Part shown: positions 11,484-21,361 of the stretch, piece by piece
How positions within the stretch are numbered: position 1 is the first letter of the stretch
How the letters are laid out: the number at the start of each line of letters is the position of its first letter
Assembly: GCA_949358305.1 (NCBI GenBank)
Contig: OX442319.1
Span: 12,958,001 to 13,022,000 of the forward strand
Origin: Strigamia acuminata
Lineage: Eukaryota; Arthropoda; Chilopoda; Geophilomorpha; Linotaeniidae
Reading direction: 5' to 3'
Length of the DNA: 64,000 bases
The notes under the pieces: generated by a model
Told to the model about the DNA's origin: nothing
The model's input: the letters and a program-made list of their open reading frames with translations, nothing else
The model's database searches: none
Position numbers and translations under genes: made by a program

Positions 11484-12814
11484 ACTGACCCACTAGATGC
11501 TGTTAATCTATCTACTCTGTCAACAATGTTTGGACTATGCAGTTTTTTCAAGAAAAGTAGCAAAAATTTGACATTATTCTATGCCATCTTTAAACTTGTT
11601 TAGCCACCTAAAGTTCTAACACACGTAGCTCTAAGAATCGACCCAAAATGCACCAGCCCTGTAAAAGACTATAGCGGATACATTTTATATTTTTATAATG
11701 ATGGGTTTGACATTGTCACAACATCAAAACGAGTTAACGCACATGTTGGCAATGCGTGCTGACGTGACCACGCTGCTAATGTATCTCGATTGAGGAACCT
11801 CTGCACCTTTAAATATTGTTTAATTGCAGCATGAACCAAGCGTGACATGGACACATATCCATTTTTCTACCCGGCTACTTTTTTACTACACTTTTTTCAC
11901 CCGGCTGCAAGTAAAGTTCGATACAAGTTAGCACGTCACCCAAATCGTCACACCAGTACTATAAAACACTAGCAGATATGTTTTTTTGAATGTATGACCG
12001 CCTTTTGTTTCAAGTCACAAAACCAAAACACGAGTACTCAAGCAAAGGTTCTGTACGTGTTGGCAATGTGTGCTTACCATGCTTGATCTTAATTGATCAA
12101 TCACGGATGCAGTGGGATTTTGTGCTGGCGCCATATTTGACCACCTAGGTTTCTTTGTTGACTCACAATGTAAATGGGTTGATGCAACTATTGATTTAAA
12201 GGGAGGGGAATAATACTAGTATTACAATGTAATCCATTGCGTACTTGTGCTTTTCTATACCATCCAATTGAAATCAGTTTCAATACAGTGCCATCGACTT
12301 TCCAAAGTAACAGTTAATTACTCCAAATTTAATAAGAGTTGCTACCCGCAACAATTCCACTTTTTCCCATCATAAACACGTCATATGGAATAATTTTTTC
12401 TTTCTGCTTCTAAATCTTCTAGAAGAAGCACAGTTTATTCCGCATAGCAACTGGATAGACTTTTATAAAAGGTGGAACATCAACAAACTTCAGCCAGTGA
12501 GAAATTTTGAACATTTGAATTAAACGAATTATTTCAACTTGAGATGCATTGTAGCACTCCATTCTGCCACAAAATCAATATTTTCATCCTAAACACATTT
12601 TCTATATACACGGTGGAAGGTGGGTTAAAATTCATCTTTCCCGTCAAACGGTAAACTTATAATTGAATCAGAAAAACTGTGCACAGTGCTTAGAACACAT
12701 TAGTTCATTCTAGATTGTTCGAGTCGATACCCCGAAAAGCCCGTGTGGTGACAACGAGCAAGTATCAGAATGTGAACAGGACTGTTATGCATCCCGACTG
12801 AATATTTCATGCAG
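11484..12814 (+). CDS. DEG/ENaC channel copy A, exons 7-9 (extracellular part of unit 2)
   Basis: Three phase-compatible exons are visible: 11484-11597 (acceptor TTTACAG, weak donor GTTTAG), 12555-12650 (TTGTAG to GTAAAC, phase 0) and 12714-12814 (TTCTAG to GTCAGC, ending phase 2). The last encodes SPCGDNEQVSECEQDCY, a Cys pattern expected in the DEG/ENaC thumb/palm region. A further candidate starts at 12299 after AATACAG and encodes VNYSKFNKSCYPQQ, but its donor is unclear. All differ from copy B only by substitutions and one 3-nt indel in exon 7. The intron between 12650 and 12714 is 63 nt. Confidence 0.65.
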
Positions 12815-15157
12815 GTCAGCATTTACATTAACACATTATTCTAGAGCATTTAGTTTACTGAATGAATAGCACCAACTGCAAACTGTAATTCAGAGAAAAT
12901 ACTAAGAGCAATAAGATTTAAAACTTATGTGTATTGCTATAGTTAGATGCCAGAAGTGCTATGTATTGCATGTATTCGTAAAGCAAATAGATTGGGACAC
13001 TATAGGAATATTCTAGAACTCTTTTCAACGATTCTGCTCTATTGTGTTGCAATGATACAAATAGCCTTGACTTAACAACATTTATTTCTAGTGGGAATAT
13101 GGTAGAATAAATACTGTATTTATTTGATTAAGAACCACCCTCGAATAAGAGCCGCGGCTGAGGCAGTAAAAATATTGTATTATTGCAAAAATACGGAAAA
13201 TACGAACGGGAAAAAATATTGGATTAAATATTTGATTTTCTTCGAATATGAGCGGCGGCTCTTATTCGAATAAATATGGTACTCCGTAATATTTTTTATG
13301 TTTAATAAAAGTCACATTAAATGAATTGAATAGTGTTGCAGAATCATTCTGGTTGTAATGTCTTGTTTGGGTGAAATCAGGTTGGAACAAGTCTTATGTT
13401 AATTATTTATTTCAGCTAAATCAATCGTAAGTAACATTAAAGTTCATGTGCTTATGTTGCTAACATCCTTTTCGCACCAGAAAGTTTGAGCTAGCCCAAA
13501 GTTTAAATCTAGTTCTGGTTATTGGTGCGTTAAAATTTATCTAGCCCACATTTATGTAGTTTATATTTGTTTAAACTATACTCTAACTCACTACAAAGTT
13601 GGCCTAACTCCCATTGGCCGAGCTGTTGTGTTCAACTCTAAATCTTATGAGTCATTACGTAAATAATGAGGAATTATGCTAATTCACAATAACCTTTTGA
13701 ATCTTTGTTGAATTGTAAAATCAATGTAACTGTGGTGATGTATGAAAACAACGAGTAGAATGTGTGAATAAATGAAGACGATTAACGTGTGAATCCATCT
13801 CCTTTCATATTATTAATAATAATAAGGAATAAGAATCTTGAGTGAGAATGATTTACGAGCCATTTTACTCCTAACTAGAAACTGTGCACTACTGCAAGGA
13901 AAAGTAGTTCTGTTCATTTTTAATCATTTTGAGTATTAAAGTGATTAAAATGCAGTAATCTTTTTGGATTTAATAATAAAACTTTTATTTTATTTGTAAA
14001 ATAATTTTTTATGTTGTTTGTATGTCTCAGAATAATTTTTGCTTTGTTTGTTTTGACAGGAAAACAAATTTTACTTTGCTTATTGGTTGTTTTGGCAGGA
14101 AAGAATGCCTATTTATTTTCTTACAAATTTATTTGAGAAAAAAAATTTAAAAAAAAATTATTTTACCTTTTTCATGATTAGTTAGTTACTATTCTAGTCA
14201 AGATTAGTTAAATATCCTACATGACTCAAAACATTCATCACGCAAACAAATAATTGATTACAATGTCTGGTAATTGGTTGAAATTCAGGTGTTTTGGCCT
14301 ATTTTTATGTATGATTATACGGTATCACTACACAAGTGAAATGGCTCGGCCAATGGCAGTTAGACCAATCTTGTAGTGAGTTAGAGTATAGAATATAGAT
14401 AATTCTAATCCAGTTGTGTGAACTAGATAATTGCCAAAGAACTAGATAACTGCCAAGGTCACTTCCCATAATTCCGTGTGCAGCATGGTCAGTTGATTGG
14501 GCTAGCATGCAGCCAATAGACAGAAATGTGGATTTTTGATTCTTGGTGCAAACGCATTAGCTAAATCATTTTGTAGGCTAAATCATCCAGAAGTAGATTT
14601 AAATTCCAGGCTAGGCCAAACTTTCTGGTGCGAACAAGGCATAAGAAACGACAGTGCACGCAAGAAGGACTTGAGGAGAATAGATCTTTTTATTGTGACG
14701 TCTTGGGGGATTTATATATCAAATATGGATCTATGAACGTTTATACACTTAATTCGATATGTACGACGGACATTACGATATAATTTAGCGCAGGATGTTT
14801 GAATAATTCTAACAGTTTCAGCTAAATTGGCAAAATGTTTCGGTACTTAGTTTCCATTGGGCTTTGAACTTGGGGTTCACGTAGAATTTTTTTACAAAAA
14901 GTTAACAAACATTTTCAATTGAGAAATTTTGAAATTTTACAATATATTTCTAATGTATTTCCAATATAAAAAAATACTACCCTCCATTTTTTAAATTTTA
15001 AATAAACTTAGCTGAAACTATTTTTTAATTTAAATTCAAATTTTCTCATGAGAGTAAATTTAATTTTTCTATATAAATTTCCAACTTGTAAATGTTTGCA
15101 AATTCACTTTTTTCTCAGTATGTGCATGTACCATATTATAATTTCAACAATTCATAG
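12815..15157. other. Long intron of channel copy A, with copy-specific insertions
   Basis: AT-rich sequence between exons 9 and 10. 12915-14370 and 14460-14733 have no match in copy B, while 14370-14460 and 14733-15157 match 37763-38264. It contains the palindromic element at 13112-13282. A short open frame at 14536-14736 has no recognisable similarity. No other gene seen. Confidence 0.6.
13112..13282. mobile_element. Small palindromic DNA element (MITE-like)
   Basis: The ends are inverted: CTGTATTTATT at the left against AATAAATATGG at the right, each next to TA. Subterminal copies of CGAATAAGAGCCGC lie in inverted orientation on both sides. This resembles a Tc1/mariner- or pogo-type MITE with TA target duplication. 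It lies in sequence present only in copy A. Confidence 0.45.
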
Positions 15158-15497
15158 ATTACCATTTATGGAGAATAGTAATTCATCGCTTTGCACTACA
15201 TCAGAAGAAGCTAAAGCAATGCAAAAAAAATATTTGGAAACTCAAATGAAGACAAACCCTCAGAAAGACTGTAGTTGCAAATCACGCTGCCTAGAAACCA
15301 TTTTCCATCCAGCAGTGGTAGAGGACACATTAGGAGGTCGCAGTTCACGTGCTTTATACAAGATTCCCGAAAACGTTAGAGAAGTGATTAGAGAAGAAAG
15401 AACAGTTTCGCTCACAAAATTGTTTTCCAATATTGGTTCTGTAATTTGTATTCTGACCGGCCTCTCGACGTTTTCTGTGATAAATAAATTGATTTAA
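15158..15497 (+). CDS. DEG/ENaC channel copy A, exon 10 (terminal, TM2 of unit 2)
   Basis: The acceptor TTCATAG joins in phase to exon 9 (AG + A). The exon encodes a signature CSCKSRCLETIFHP, matching the family CxCLPxC block, then SNIGSVICILTGLSTFSVI, which is the pre-TM2/TM2 with the GxS filter as GLS. The stop is TAA at 15495-15497. An ATG at 15168 is internal, not the real start. The protein ends six residues after the membrane segment, so the cytosolic tail is almost absent. Copy B is at 38265-38604, the same length in this region. Confidence 0.75.
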
Positions 15498-15633
15498 CAG
15501 AATTATAATCGGAAAATGCCTTCTACTATTGCTAACACATTATAAAGATGTTTACTTAAATGTTTTAACCTTTATAAAAACAAGCAGATACAGAACAAGC
15601 AATTGTAAAATTTTATCATTTAAAAACTGATGT

Positions 15634-15860
15634 GTCATTTTAACTTTGTCAAACTCGTGTCATTTTAACTTTGTCAAACTCGTGTCATTTTAACTTTGTC
15701 AAACTCGTGTCATTTTAACTTTGTCAAACTCGTGTCATTTTAACTTTGTCAAACACGTGTCATTTTAACTTTGTCAAACTCGTGTCATTTTAACTTTGTC
15801 AAACTCGTGTCATTTTAACTTTGTCAAAATCTTGTCATTTTAACTTTGTCAAACTCATGT
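15634..15860. repeat. 25-bp satellite, nine units (copy A)
   Basis: The unit is GTCATTTTAACTTTGTCAAACTCGT, tandemly repeated about nine times with few changes. It begins about 140 bases after the channel stop codon and is followed by AATAAA near 15889. The matching array in copy B has about 30 units. Confidence 0.95.
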
Positions 15861-16902
15861 ACCACTCACACCAATCCCGAATAAATTTCTGCTGAACTTG
15901 GTCTAATAACTCAAGAGAGATTATTACAACAATTGTTTTAAAAAAAAATATCTACGAGGGGATACCCAAAAATAACCGGAATTCTTGTCCATTCTTGTGC
16001 GTCAGTCTTTCATCTGGAGTTTGTTGAGAGAAGCTGTGTTCGACTGCGCTGAATTTTTTTCAGAGATTAGGTCAAAGCGGTTTGGCGATTTTCTAATGAC
16101 TGATTTACACGAACAATGTAAGGAAGTGAAATTTGTTTCCTAATTCACACTCTCAGAACAACTGTTCTAGGAACCCATCTGCATCATCTGCTTGTACACT
16201 GATGCAAATAGGTTCTTCGAACAGTTGTTGGATTAGGTTCACACTTGTGTTCACACTATGGGCGACGCAACGCAACACAAGGAAAAATTAGTCAAACACA
16301 ACACATAGTCTTCTGTTTACACTGTAGGGCAGTGTGAACAGAGCTGAAACAATTGATGTTGCGCCTGGCCAATCAGATGGCTTCAATGAGACCTGGTATT
16401 GGATCTAGTTTTAGACCTAGTTCCAGAATCCGAAAATGACGGCCTGTTTTCATTTGGCAAAGTCTCACCAACCAGACGTAGAAGCAGGAATTGGCGTCAG
16501 CGTCAAGAATTTTTGGTTGCGTCAGTTTTCTTGCGTCAGTTTTCTTGTGTTGCGTCTAGAGTAAATACAATAAAAATTGATCAAAAAAACAATAAAAATT
16601 GATCTAAATCTATTGTAATTCATTAAAACTCCATCAAAATTCAATAAGATTCATCAAACACCAATAAGATTCATCAAAAACCAATAAAATTCATTGAAAT
16701 TCATCGCAATTCATTACAAATTCGTCGCAATTCATTAAACTATTCATCGCAATTTATTAAAAATTTGTCAAAATTCAATCAAATTCATCAAAGTTCACAA
16801 AAATTCACATAAAATTCATCAAAATGGCAAATAAAATTCATCAAAATGGCAAATAAAATTCATCAAAATGGCAAATAAAATTCATCAAAATGGCAAAAAA
16901 AA
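15861..16902. repeat. Duplicated 3' flank, then decayed A/T-rich tandem repeats
   Basis: 15861-16480 matches 39536-40434 of copy B. Here it lacks the palindromic element that copy B carries at 39781. From about 16600 the sequence becomes a degenerate array of short words such as AATTCATCAAA. It ends in four near-perfect 22-bp units (ATAAAATTCATCAAAATGGCAA, 16811-16898). No gene seen. Confidence 0.7.
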
Positions 16903-17108
16903 TGTAGTTTTTAGTGTCGAAGGTTGGGACAATGATAAGACGCGTGGTTAGGTTTAACAGCAAATGACTAACTTTATTCTAATTGCTAACACATTATATA
17001 CAGGTGCGCTCAACCCTGATTGGTTTACGCCAAGTACGTCATCTGGACGTCGTGGGTGCGCAGGTGAAACGTTCACCTGGCGTGAAGACTGGGCACTCAA
17101 AACCAACA
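16903..17108 (-). repeat. 3' LTR of the pol-less copia element
   Basis: 206 bp, TGTAGTTTTTAG ... AAAACCAACA. It appears identical by eye to 19289-19494. The minus strand carries AATAAA (plus TTTATT near 16975). It is flanked on the left by AAAAA, which matches AAAAA after the other LTR as a 5-bp target duplication. Just inside lies a purine tract on the minus strand, CTCAGGGGAAG (plus 17109-17119), the expected polypurine tract. Confidence 0.93.
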
Positions 17109-17245
17109 CTTCCCCTGAGTGCCAGTCACCACATATTCCAACATTTTTACATCTCAAAAGTTAAAATAATTAAAAACACTTTTCTTAAACAATTCAAATA
17201 TTAAACATATTTTTCTCAAACAATTCAAATATTTTGTTTTACTAA

Positions 17246-19174
17246 TTAATACTCTTCATATCGAATTCTTCCTGGTGGTTTTCCATTTCGATTTGAATAC
17301 AGCCTCCGAGTTCTCGAAGATTGTCGCGGAGGCGCTCGTACGTTTTTGATCTGGAGAGTTTCGACTTCCCCTTGTTCAGTCTCGTTCTCGACTTCATCAT
17401 TGATCTTGATTTCGACTTCCCCTTGTTCCGTCTCGTTCTCGAAAATTTCTACTTCGTTCTCGTTCTCGGAAATTTCAACTTCGTTCTCGTTCTCGGAAAT
17501 TTCGGCTTCGCTCTCGTTCTCGGAAATTTCGGCTTCGCTCTCGTTCTCGGAAATTTTGACTTCGTTCTCGTTCTTGTCTAGTTCCACACTTGATTCCTCA
17601 CTCGGCTGCAAAATCATATATTGCGCCATTTCCATTAATGTTTGACTTATCTGTTCTGCAAAGTCGTTTTTCAGTTTCTTCAAAATTGATTCGTATTCGA
17701 GCTTCTCGTGCCATTCGCGAATTTTTACGTTCTCGGTTCTAGTCTTCTTGACTTCCGCAGCTGTTTTCTTGTTTTCGGCTCTCGTCTTCTTGACTTCCGC
17801 AGCTGTTTTCTTGTTCTCGGTTCTCGTCTTCTTGACTTCCGCAGCTGTTTTCTTGTTCTCGGTTCTTGTCTTCTTGACTTCCGTACTTGCTTTTTCGGTC
17901 TTCATGTTCCCGGTTCTGACTTCGATTTCCATTGCGGTCGCAGCATCCTCGGTCTTGTCGACGATGTAATATAATCCGTTTCTTTTTTCGGCGGTGAATA
18001 CGATTTCTCCCTTCGGGCTTATTATTTCTGCTGATTTATTGTCAAAAATCACCTTGTGTCCCCGCTCTGTGATCTTTCCGACTGACATCAAATTCGTTCG
18101 CAAATCCCGTACCAAGAGAGTCTCCGTCAAATCCAACTTCATATTTCCGTCTCCAGTTTTGACGACGATTTTCGCGGTTCCTTTTCCGTCGATGTTCGTA
18201 CTCGCTTTACTGGCCAAATTCAATTTCTGGTTCTTCAGGAATTCGATCGTTGAAAATGTTGAATTGCTCGAGCACATGTGGGAACTTGCGCCGCTGTCCA
18301 AACACCAATTTCTCGGCCGTGACTTCTCGCATTTCAATGCTGTCTCGTTTTGTTCGCAGAAAAATAATTCGTACTTGGACTTCTCGGCTCTCGATGCGCT
18401 TTCCTTCTTGCTTTTACTTCGGCAATCGGCGATTTTGTGGCCGATTTTTCCGCAACCGTGGCACTTGAACTTGAAAGTCGGCTTTTCATCAGAATCCGAT
18501 TCATCGTCGCCGTTCTTCGGCTGCCTCCGTTTTTGGAACGATTTCTTGGCCAACATTGCGTCGGATACTTCTTCTTTATCTTTTTCTTGAGAAATTGCTG
18601 CGGCTATAATTTTAGCTTTTAGCGCTTCCAGCGTCGGCAATGTGTCTCGCGATTCCATCGTGATCTTGAACGTATCGAATGATTTCGGCAAACTTTGCAA
18701 CAGCAGCGTCCCAGTAAGTGTCGGATGGATTTCCATATCCATGTCGAGTAGCTTATCAACCGCTTCAAAAAATCCCTTCAGATAGTCACGCACGTTTTCG
18801 TTCTCAGCCATTTTGTTTCCGCAAATTTGTTTCAGCAACATGCCCATATTTGCCGGTCCTTTCGCTTCGTAAATTTCGTCCAATTTTCTCCATAATTCGT
18901 TTGAGGTTTTACAGTTTTTCAACAATCGAATCTCCGACTGTTTTACGTGTAGCAAAATATCGTATCTCGTGTTTCTGTCTCTCACGTCCCAATTTTCGGC
19001 GGCTTTCTTGGTGTTATTGTTGCTTGGATCAACTTCTGGTCGCTTCAATGTTCCGTCCGCGTACTTTAAGAGATCGTTCTTCCCCAAAATTGCTTCCATT
19101 TGGACTTTCCAGGCATCGTAGTTTTCTTTCCCCAGTGGTTCGATTCTAGCCGAAATTCCGCCTGCATTCGCCAT
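17246..19174 (-). CDS. Copia-type Gag-protease protein without integrase or RT
   Basis: A single intact 642-residue frame. Residues 1-230 match the copia Gag (UBN2-type) fold, with NYDAWKVQMEAIL. The zinc knuckle is CHGCGKIGHKIADC. The aspartic protease has WCLDSGASSHM near residue 290. The start of the pre-integrase domain is present (REWHEKLEYESIL), then the whole integrase, RT and RNase H are missing. In their place are about four 14-residue basic repeats (KKTAAEVKKTRTEN) and an acidic array (SENESEAEI, SENENEVEI). The tail RQSSRTRR resembles the spacer between integrase and RT. An open frame and identical LTRs argue this is a working non-autonomous form, packaged by its own Gag but needing RT and integrase from another copia. 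That last step is inference. Confidence 0.88.
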   Translation of the reverse strand: MANAGGISARIEPLGKENYDAWKVQMEAILGKNDLLKYADGTLKRPEVDPSNNNTKKAAENWDVRDRNTRYDILLHVKQSEIRLLKNCKTSNELWRKLDEIYEAKGPANMGMLLKQICGNKMAENENVRDYLKGFFEAVDKLLDMDMEIHPTLTGTLLLQSLPKSFDTFKITMESRDTLPTLEALKAKIIAAAISQEKDKEEVSDAMLAKKSFQKRRQPKNGDDESDSDEKPTFKFKCHGCGKIGHKIADCRSKSKKESASRAEKSKYELFFCEQNETALKCEKSRPRNWCLDSGASSHMCSSNSTFSTIEFLKNQKLNLASKASTNIDGKGTAKIVVKTGDGNMKLDLTETLLVRDLRTNLMSVGKITERGHKVIFDNKSAEIISPKGEIVFTAEKRNGLYYIVDKTEDAATAMEIEVRTGNMKTEKASTEVKKTRTENKKTAAEVKKTRTENKKTAAEVKKTRAENKKTAAEVKKTRTENVKIREWHEKLEYESILKKLKNDFAEQISQTLMEMAQYMILQPSEESSVELDKNENEVKISENESEAEISENESEAEISENENEVEISENENEVEIFENETEQGEVEIKINDEVENETEQGEVETLQIKNVRAPPRQSSRTRRLYSNRNGKPPGRIRYEEY

Positions 19175-19260
19175 CGTTTCTGATTTTGTTTCTCGAAACG
19201 GTTCGTATCAAAAACGTTTTGACTTCTTCGATCGTTTCGTCCCAAATCTCGATATTATCC

Positions 19261-19288
19261 GCAGTGGAAGCGTGCTGGGCCCATAACC
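19261..19288 (-). promoter_or_regulatory. Primer-binding site for an internal initiator tRNA-Met fragment
   Basis: Directly next to the 5' LTR the plus strand reads GTGGAAGCGTGCTGGGCCCA then TAACC. As I recall metazoan initiator tRNA-Met, this is its D-arm to anticodon-loop sequence with one difference. The minus-strand element can therefore pair with the 3' end of a cleaved tRNA half, as described for Drosophila copia. It is not a tRNA gene: the acceptor and T arms are absent. Confidence 0.85.
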
Positions 19289-19494
19289 TGTAGTTTTTAG
19301 TGTCGAAGGTTGGGACAATGATAAGACGCGTGGTTAGGTTTAACAGCAAATGACTAACTTTATTCTAATTGCTAACACATTATATACAGGTGCGCTCAAC
19401 CCTGATTGGTTTACGCCAAGTACGTCATCTGGACGTCGTGGGTGCGCAGGTGAAACGTTCACCTGGCGTGAAGACTGGGCACTCAAAACCAACA
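19289..19494 (-). repeat. 5' LTR of the pol-less copia element
   Basis: 206 bp with the same sequence as 16903-17108, bounded by TG...CA. AAAAA follows at 19495-19499. No difference between the LTRs was found by eye, indicating a very recent insertion. Confidence 0.93.
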
Positions 19495-19968
19495 AAAAAT
19501 CAACTAAATTTGTAAAATTCTGACATTGCGACAAATTTGAGACCAATTTTGAAGAAATTTCGTCAATTTTCAGACAAATTATAACAAATTAATTCATCCA
19601 GATTTAAGAAATTAATCTTTCAAAAGTTTTGTTTGCCTTAACGTTGTCTAAAATGGATAGATGTATGTCATTTGCAGTTTTCTTTCTCCATTCTCAATTC
19701 GTCAATAATCGTTCCCTCTCGGTGGGTGAAGAACAACGGAGAGAAAGAGTGAGAAAGATAACGATAAACGGGTAAAGTAATTAAAATTACCACGTCGTTC
19801 ATGCCCATTCAATCGTTTCGTTTAACTCAACATGTTACCGCCATTACTGTTCTGGTTCCGACCGGTCTCGGCCTAGCGATCTAAAACTAACCTAGCAACA
19901 AAATGAAAAAAAAAATAAAAGAAAAATATGAAAATAAATTAACATTACGTTTCGCCAACTTGTTGCAT
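19495..19968. other. Non-coding stretch
   Basis: AT-rich sequence between the copia element and the Harbinger relic. No frame, repeat or RNA gene that I can support. Confidence 0.5.
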
Positions 19969-20071
19969 GAACAATGCCTCGCAATGTCTAAAGGCGGGTT
20001 CACATGTCTGCTTTAAAGCTGCTTTAAAGCAGACATGTGAACCCGCCTTTAGACATTGCGAGGCATTGTTC
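19969..20071. repeat. Near-perfect 103-bp palindrome at the end of the Harbinger relic
   Basis: Two 50-bp arms (GAACAATGCCTCGCAATGTC ... and its reverse complement) around a 3-bp centre. The arms contain AAAGGCGGGTTCACATGTC, which looks like a Harbinger terminal inverted repeat. The right arm overlaps the end of the broken transposase frame. It therefore probably represents two transposon ends joined head to head. Confidence 0.85.
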
Positions 20072-21315
20072 TGATTCGTGCTTTGTGTTCATGCATGATC
20101 CTTCGTGCACGGCTGAGTCTAGAAAAAAGTTATTGTATCACTTATTTGACATCAAAACTTTTTATCATTCTCATTTCAGTACCTGTAATTAAAAATCCTT
20201 TGCTCATCGGATAAATTATCACCGGGAAAAGGCCTCATGAGGTTTGGGAGCAATGGGAAGACCTCATCTGCCACGAAAACATTCGGCAACATCAGATTTG
20301 TAGATGGAATACGGCATGGAAGTGGCAAATGCAGAATTGATGCAAGCAACTGTGAAATAAATAAATATGTTAGCAAATAAAATATTCCATTCATCACCAT
20401 GCAGTTTTTAAACCTGCTGCCCCAAACCACTTTGACGAAAAATGCCACCATCACTCTCTGAGCCTGAAGCTCCGATGTTGATGGTAGTCAATTTATAATT
20501 CGCATCACAGCTGGCGAGAAGAACAATGGAAAAGTATCCTTTATAGTTGTAGAATAGCAATCCACTGTGTGCAGGACAAATAATTGGAAAATGTTTTCCA
20601 TCTATTGCTCCTGCACAGTTGGGAAAATTCCATTGGTCTTGAAAGTTGTTGCCAATTCGAAGCCAATCATTCACAGTAGGAATTGACAAAACTTTGGGTT
20701 GTGAAACACCATATATCGCATAGCAGGTTTCTTGTATGATCATACAAACAGTGGTCCTTCCGATGCGAAAAGTCTTCGCAATTGAGCGCTGCATGTCTCC
20801 ACTGACCAAATATCTGTAGAAAAATTCAAAAATCAGTATGAAATTGATTAAAATCTCTCAAGTTTGTGTAAAAATTAATGAAATTTGTGTAAAAATACTA
20901 CATACGCCATGGTGACTTGTAATCGTTCCTTAGGGGAAATAGATTCCCTTAGGTAGTCTTCTTTTGTAATTTTTGGTCCAACAAGTGCCAAAAGCTCATC
21001 AAATTTGGCTGGAATCAGTCTAAATACTTCGAAAAAGTATTCAGGATCTTCATTTATCATCTCTGGTATCTGGGAAAAAAATTACAAACATGTAAATACA
21101 AGGAATTTCATGACCTGTTTTTAATGTGCTTACCGCCACATACGAGTCTCCTCGCTCCTTTCGCCGTTGCAAAAAGGTCTGACCCAATACCTTCTTTCAG
21201 TCTGAAGATTTTGCTCCATAATAGCCAACATCAAATGCATGGCCATTTGACGCCGGCGCTGTGCCCGCTTCATAAATAAATAAGCAAGTGCTACTTGCTC
21301 TTCTTTGGACGCCAT
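20049..21315 (-). pseudogene. PIF/Harbinger transposase (HARBI1-like), five exons, damaged
   Basis: Exons on the minus strand with GT-AG limits and matching phases: 21315-21134, 21069-20906, 20813-20414, 20349-20183, 20118-20049. The protein shows FDELLALVGPKI, PKERLQVTMAYLVSGDMQRS, the first catalytic Asp in AGAIDGKHFPI, and the second in FVADEVFPLLPNLMRPFPG, then RIFNYRLSRARR. Two lesions are visible. One base is missing from the T run at 21171-21175, so exon 1 leaves frame. The frame also ends soon after LSRARR, so the usual VENAFG segment with the third acidic residue is absent. A conserved terminal-repeat-like palindrome replaces it. Introns are mostly 64-92 nt. Dead as an enzyme, but close to an intact relative. 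Confidence 0.85.
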
Positions 21316-21361
21316 TATAATGCACGTGTGCAAAGCACGCATGTGAACAGCGCTCTGCTCA

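Larger units (their letters stand above)
9588..16480 (+). repeat. Segmental duplication, copy A (left block)
   Basis: From CTTAAAAATTATG at about 9583 the sequence matches 33635 onward in the same orientation, through channel exons 6-10, the 25-bp satellite and the segment up to about 16480 (matching 40434). Differences are point changes, small indels and block indels: about 1.45 kb at 12915-14370 and 14460-14733 are present only here. The match resumes at 22364 after 5.9 kb of inserted material. 9588-10625 and 11598-12298 hold no further gene I can support. Confidence 0.9.

Noticed and set aside
15634-15860. CRISPR-like regular repeat
   Set aside because: Units are adjacent without spacers and vary little; it is a simple satellite in a eukaryotic genome.
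17321-19149. Plus-strand frames of 60-200 codons, some with hydrophobic repeats
   Set aside because: They are antisense shadows of the Gag-protease frame and its internal peptide repeats.
19261-19288. Possible tRNA-Met gene
   Set aside because: Only the D-arm to anticodon-loop part is present and it abuts an LTR; it is a primer-binding site.
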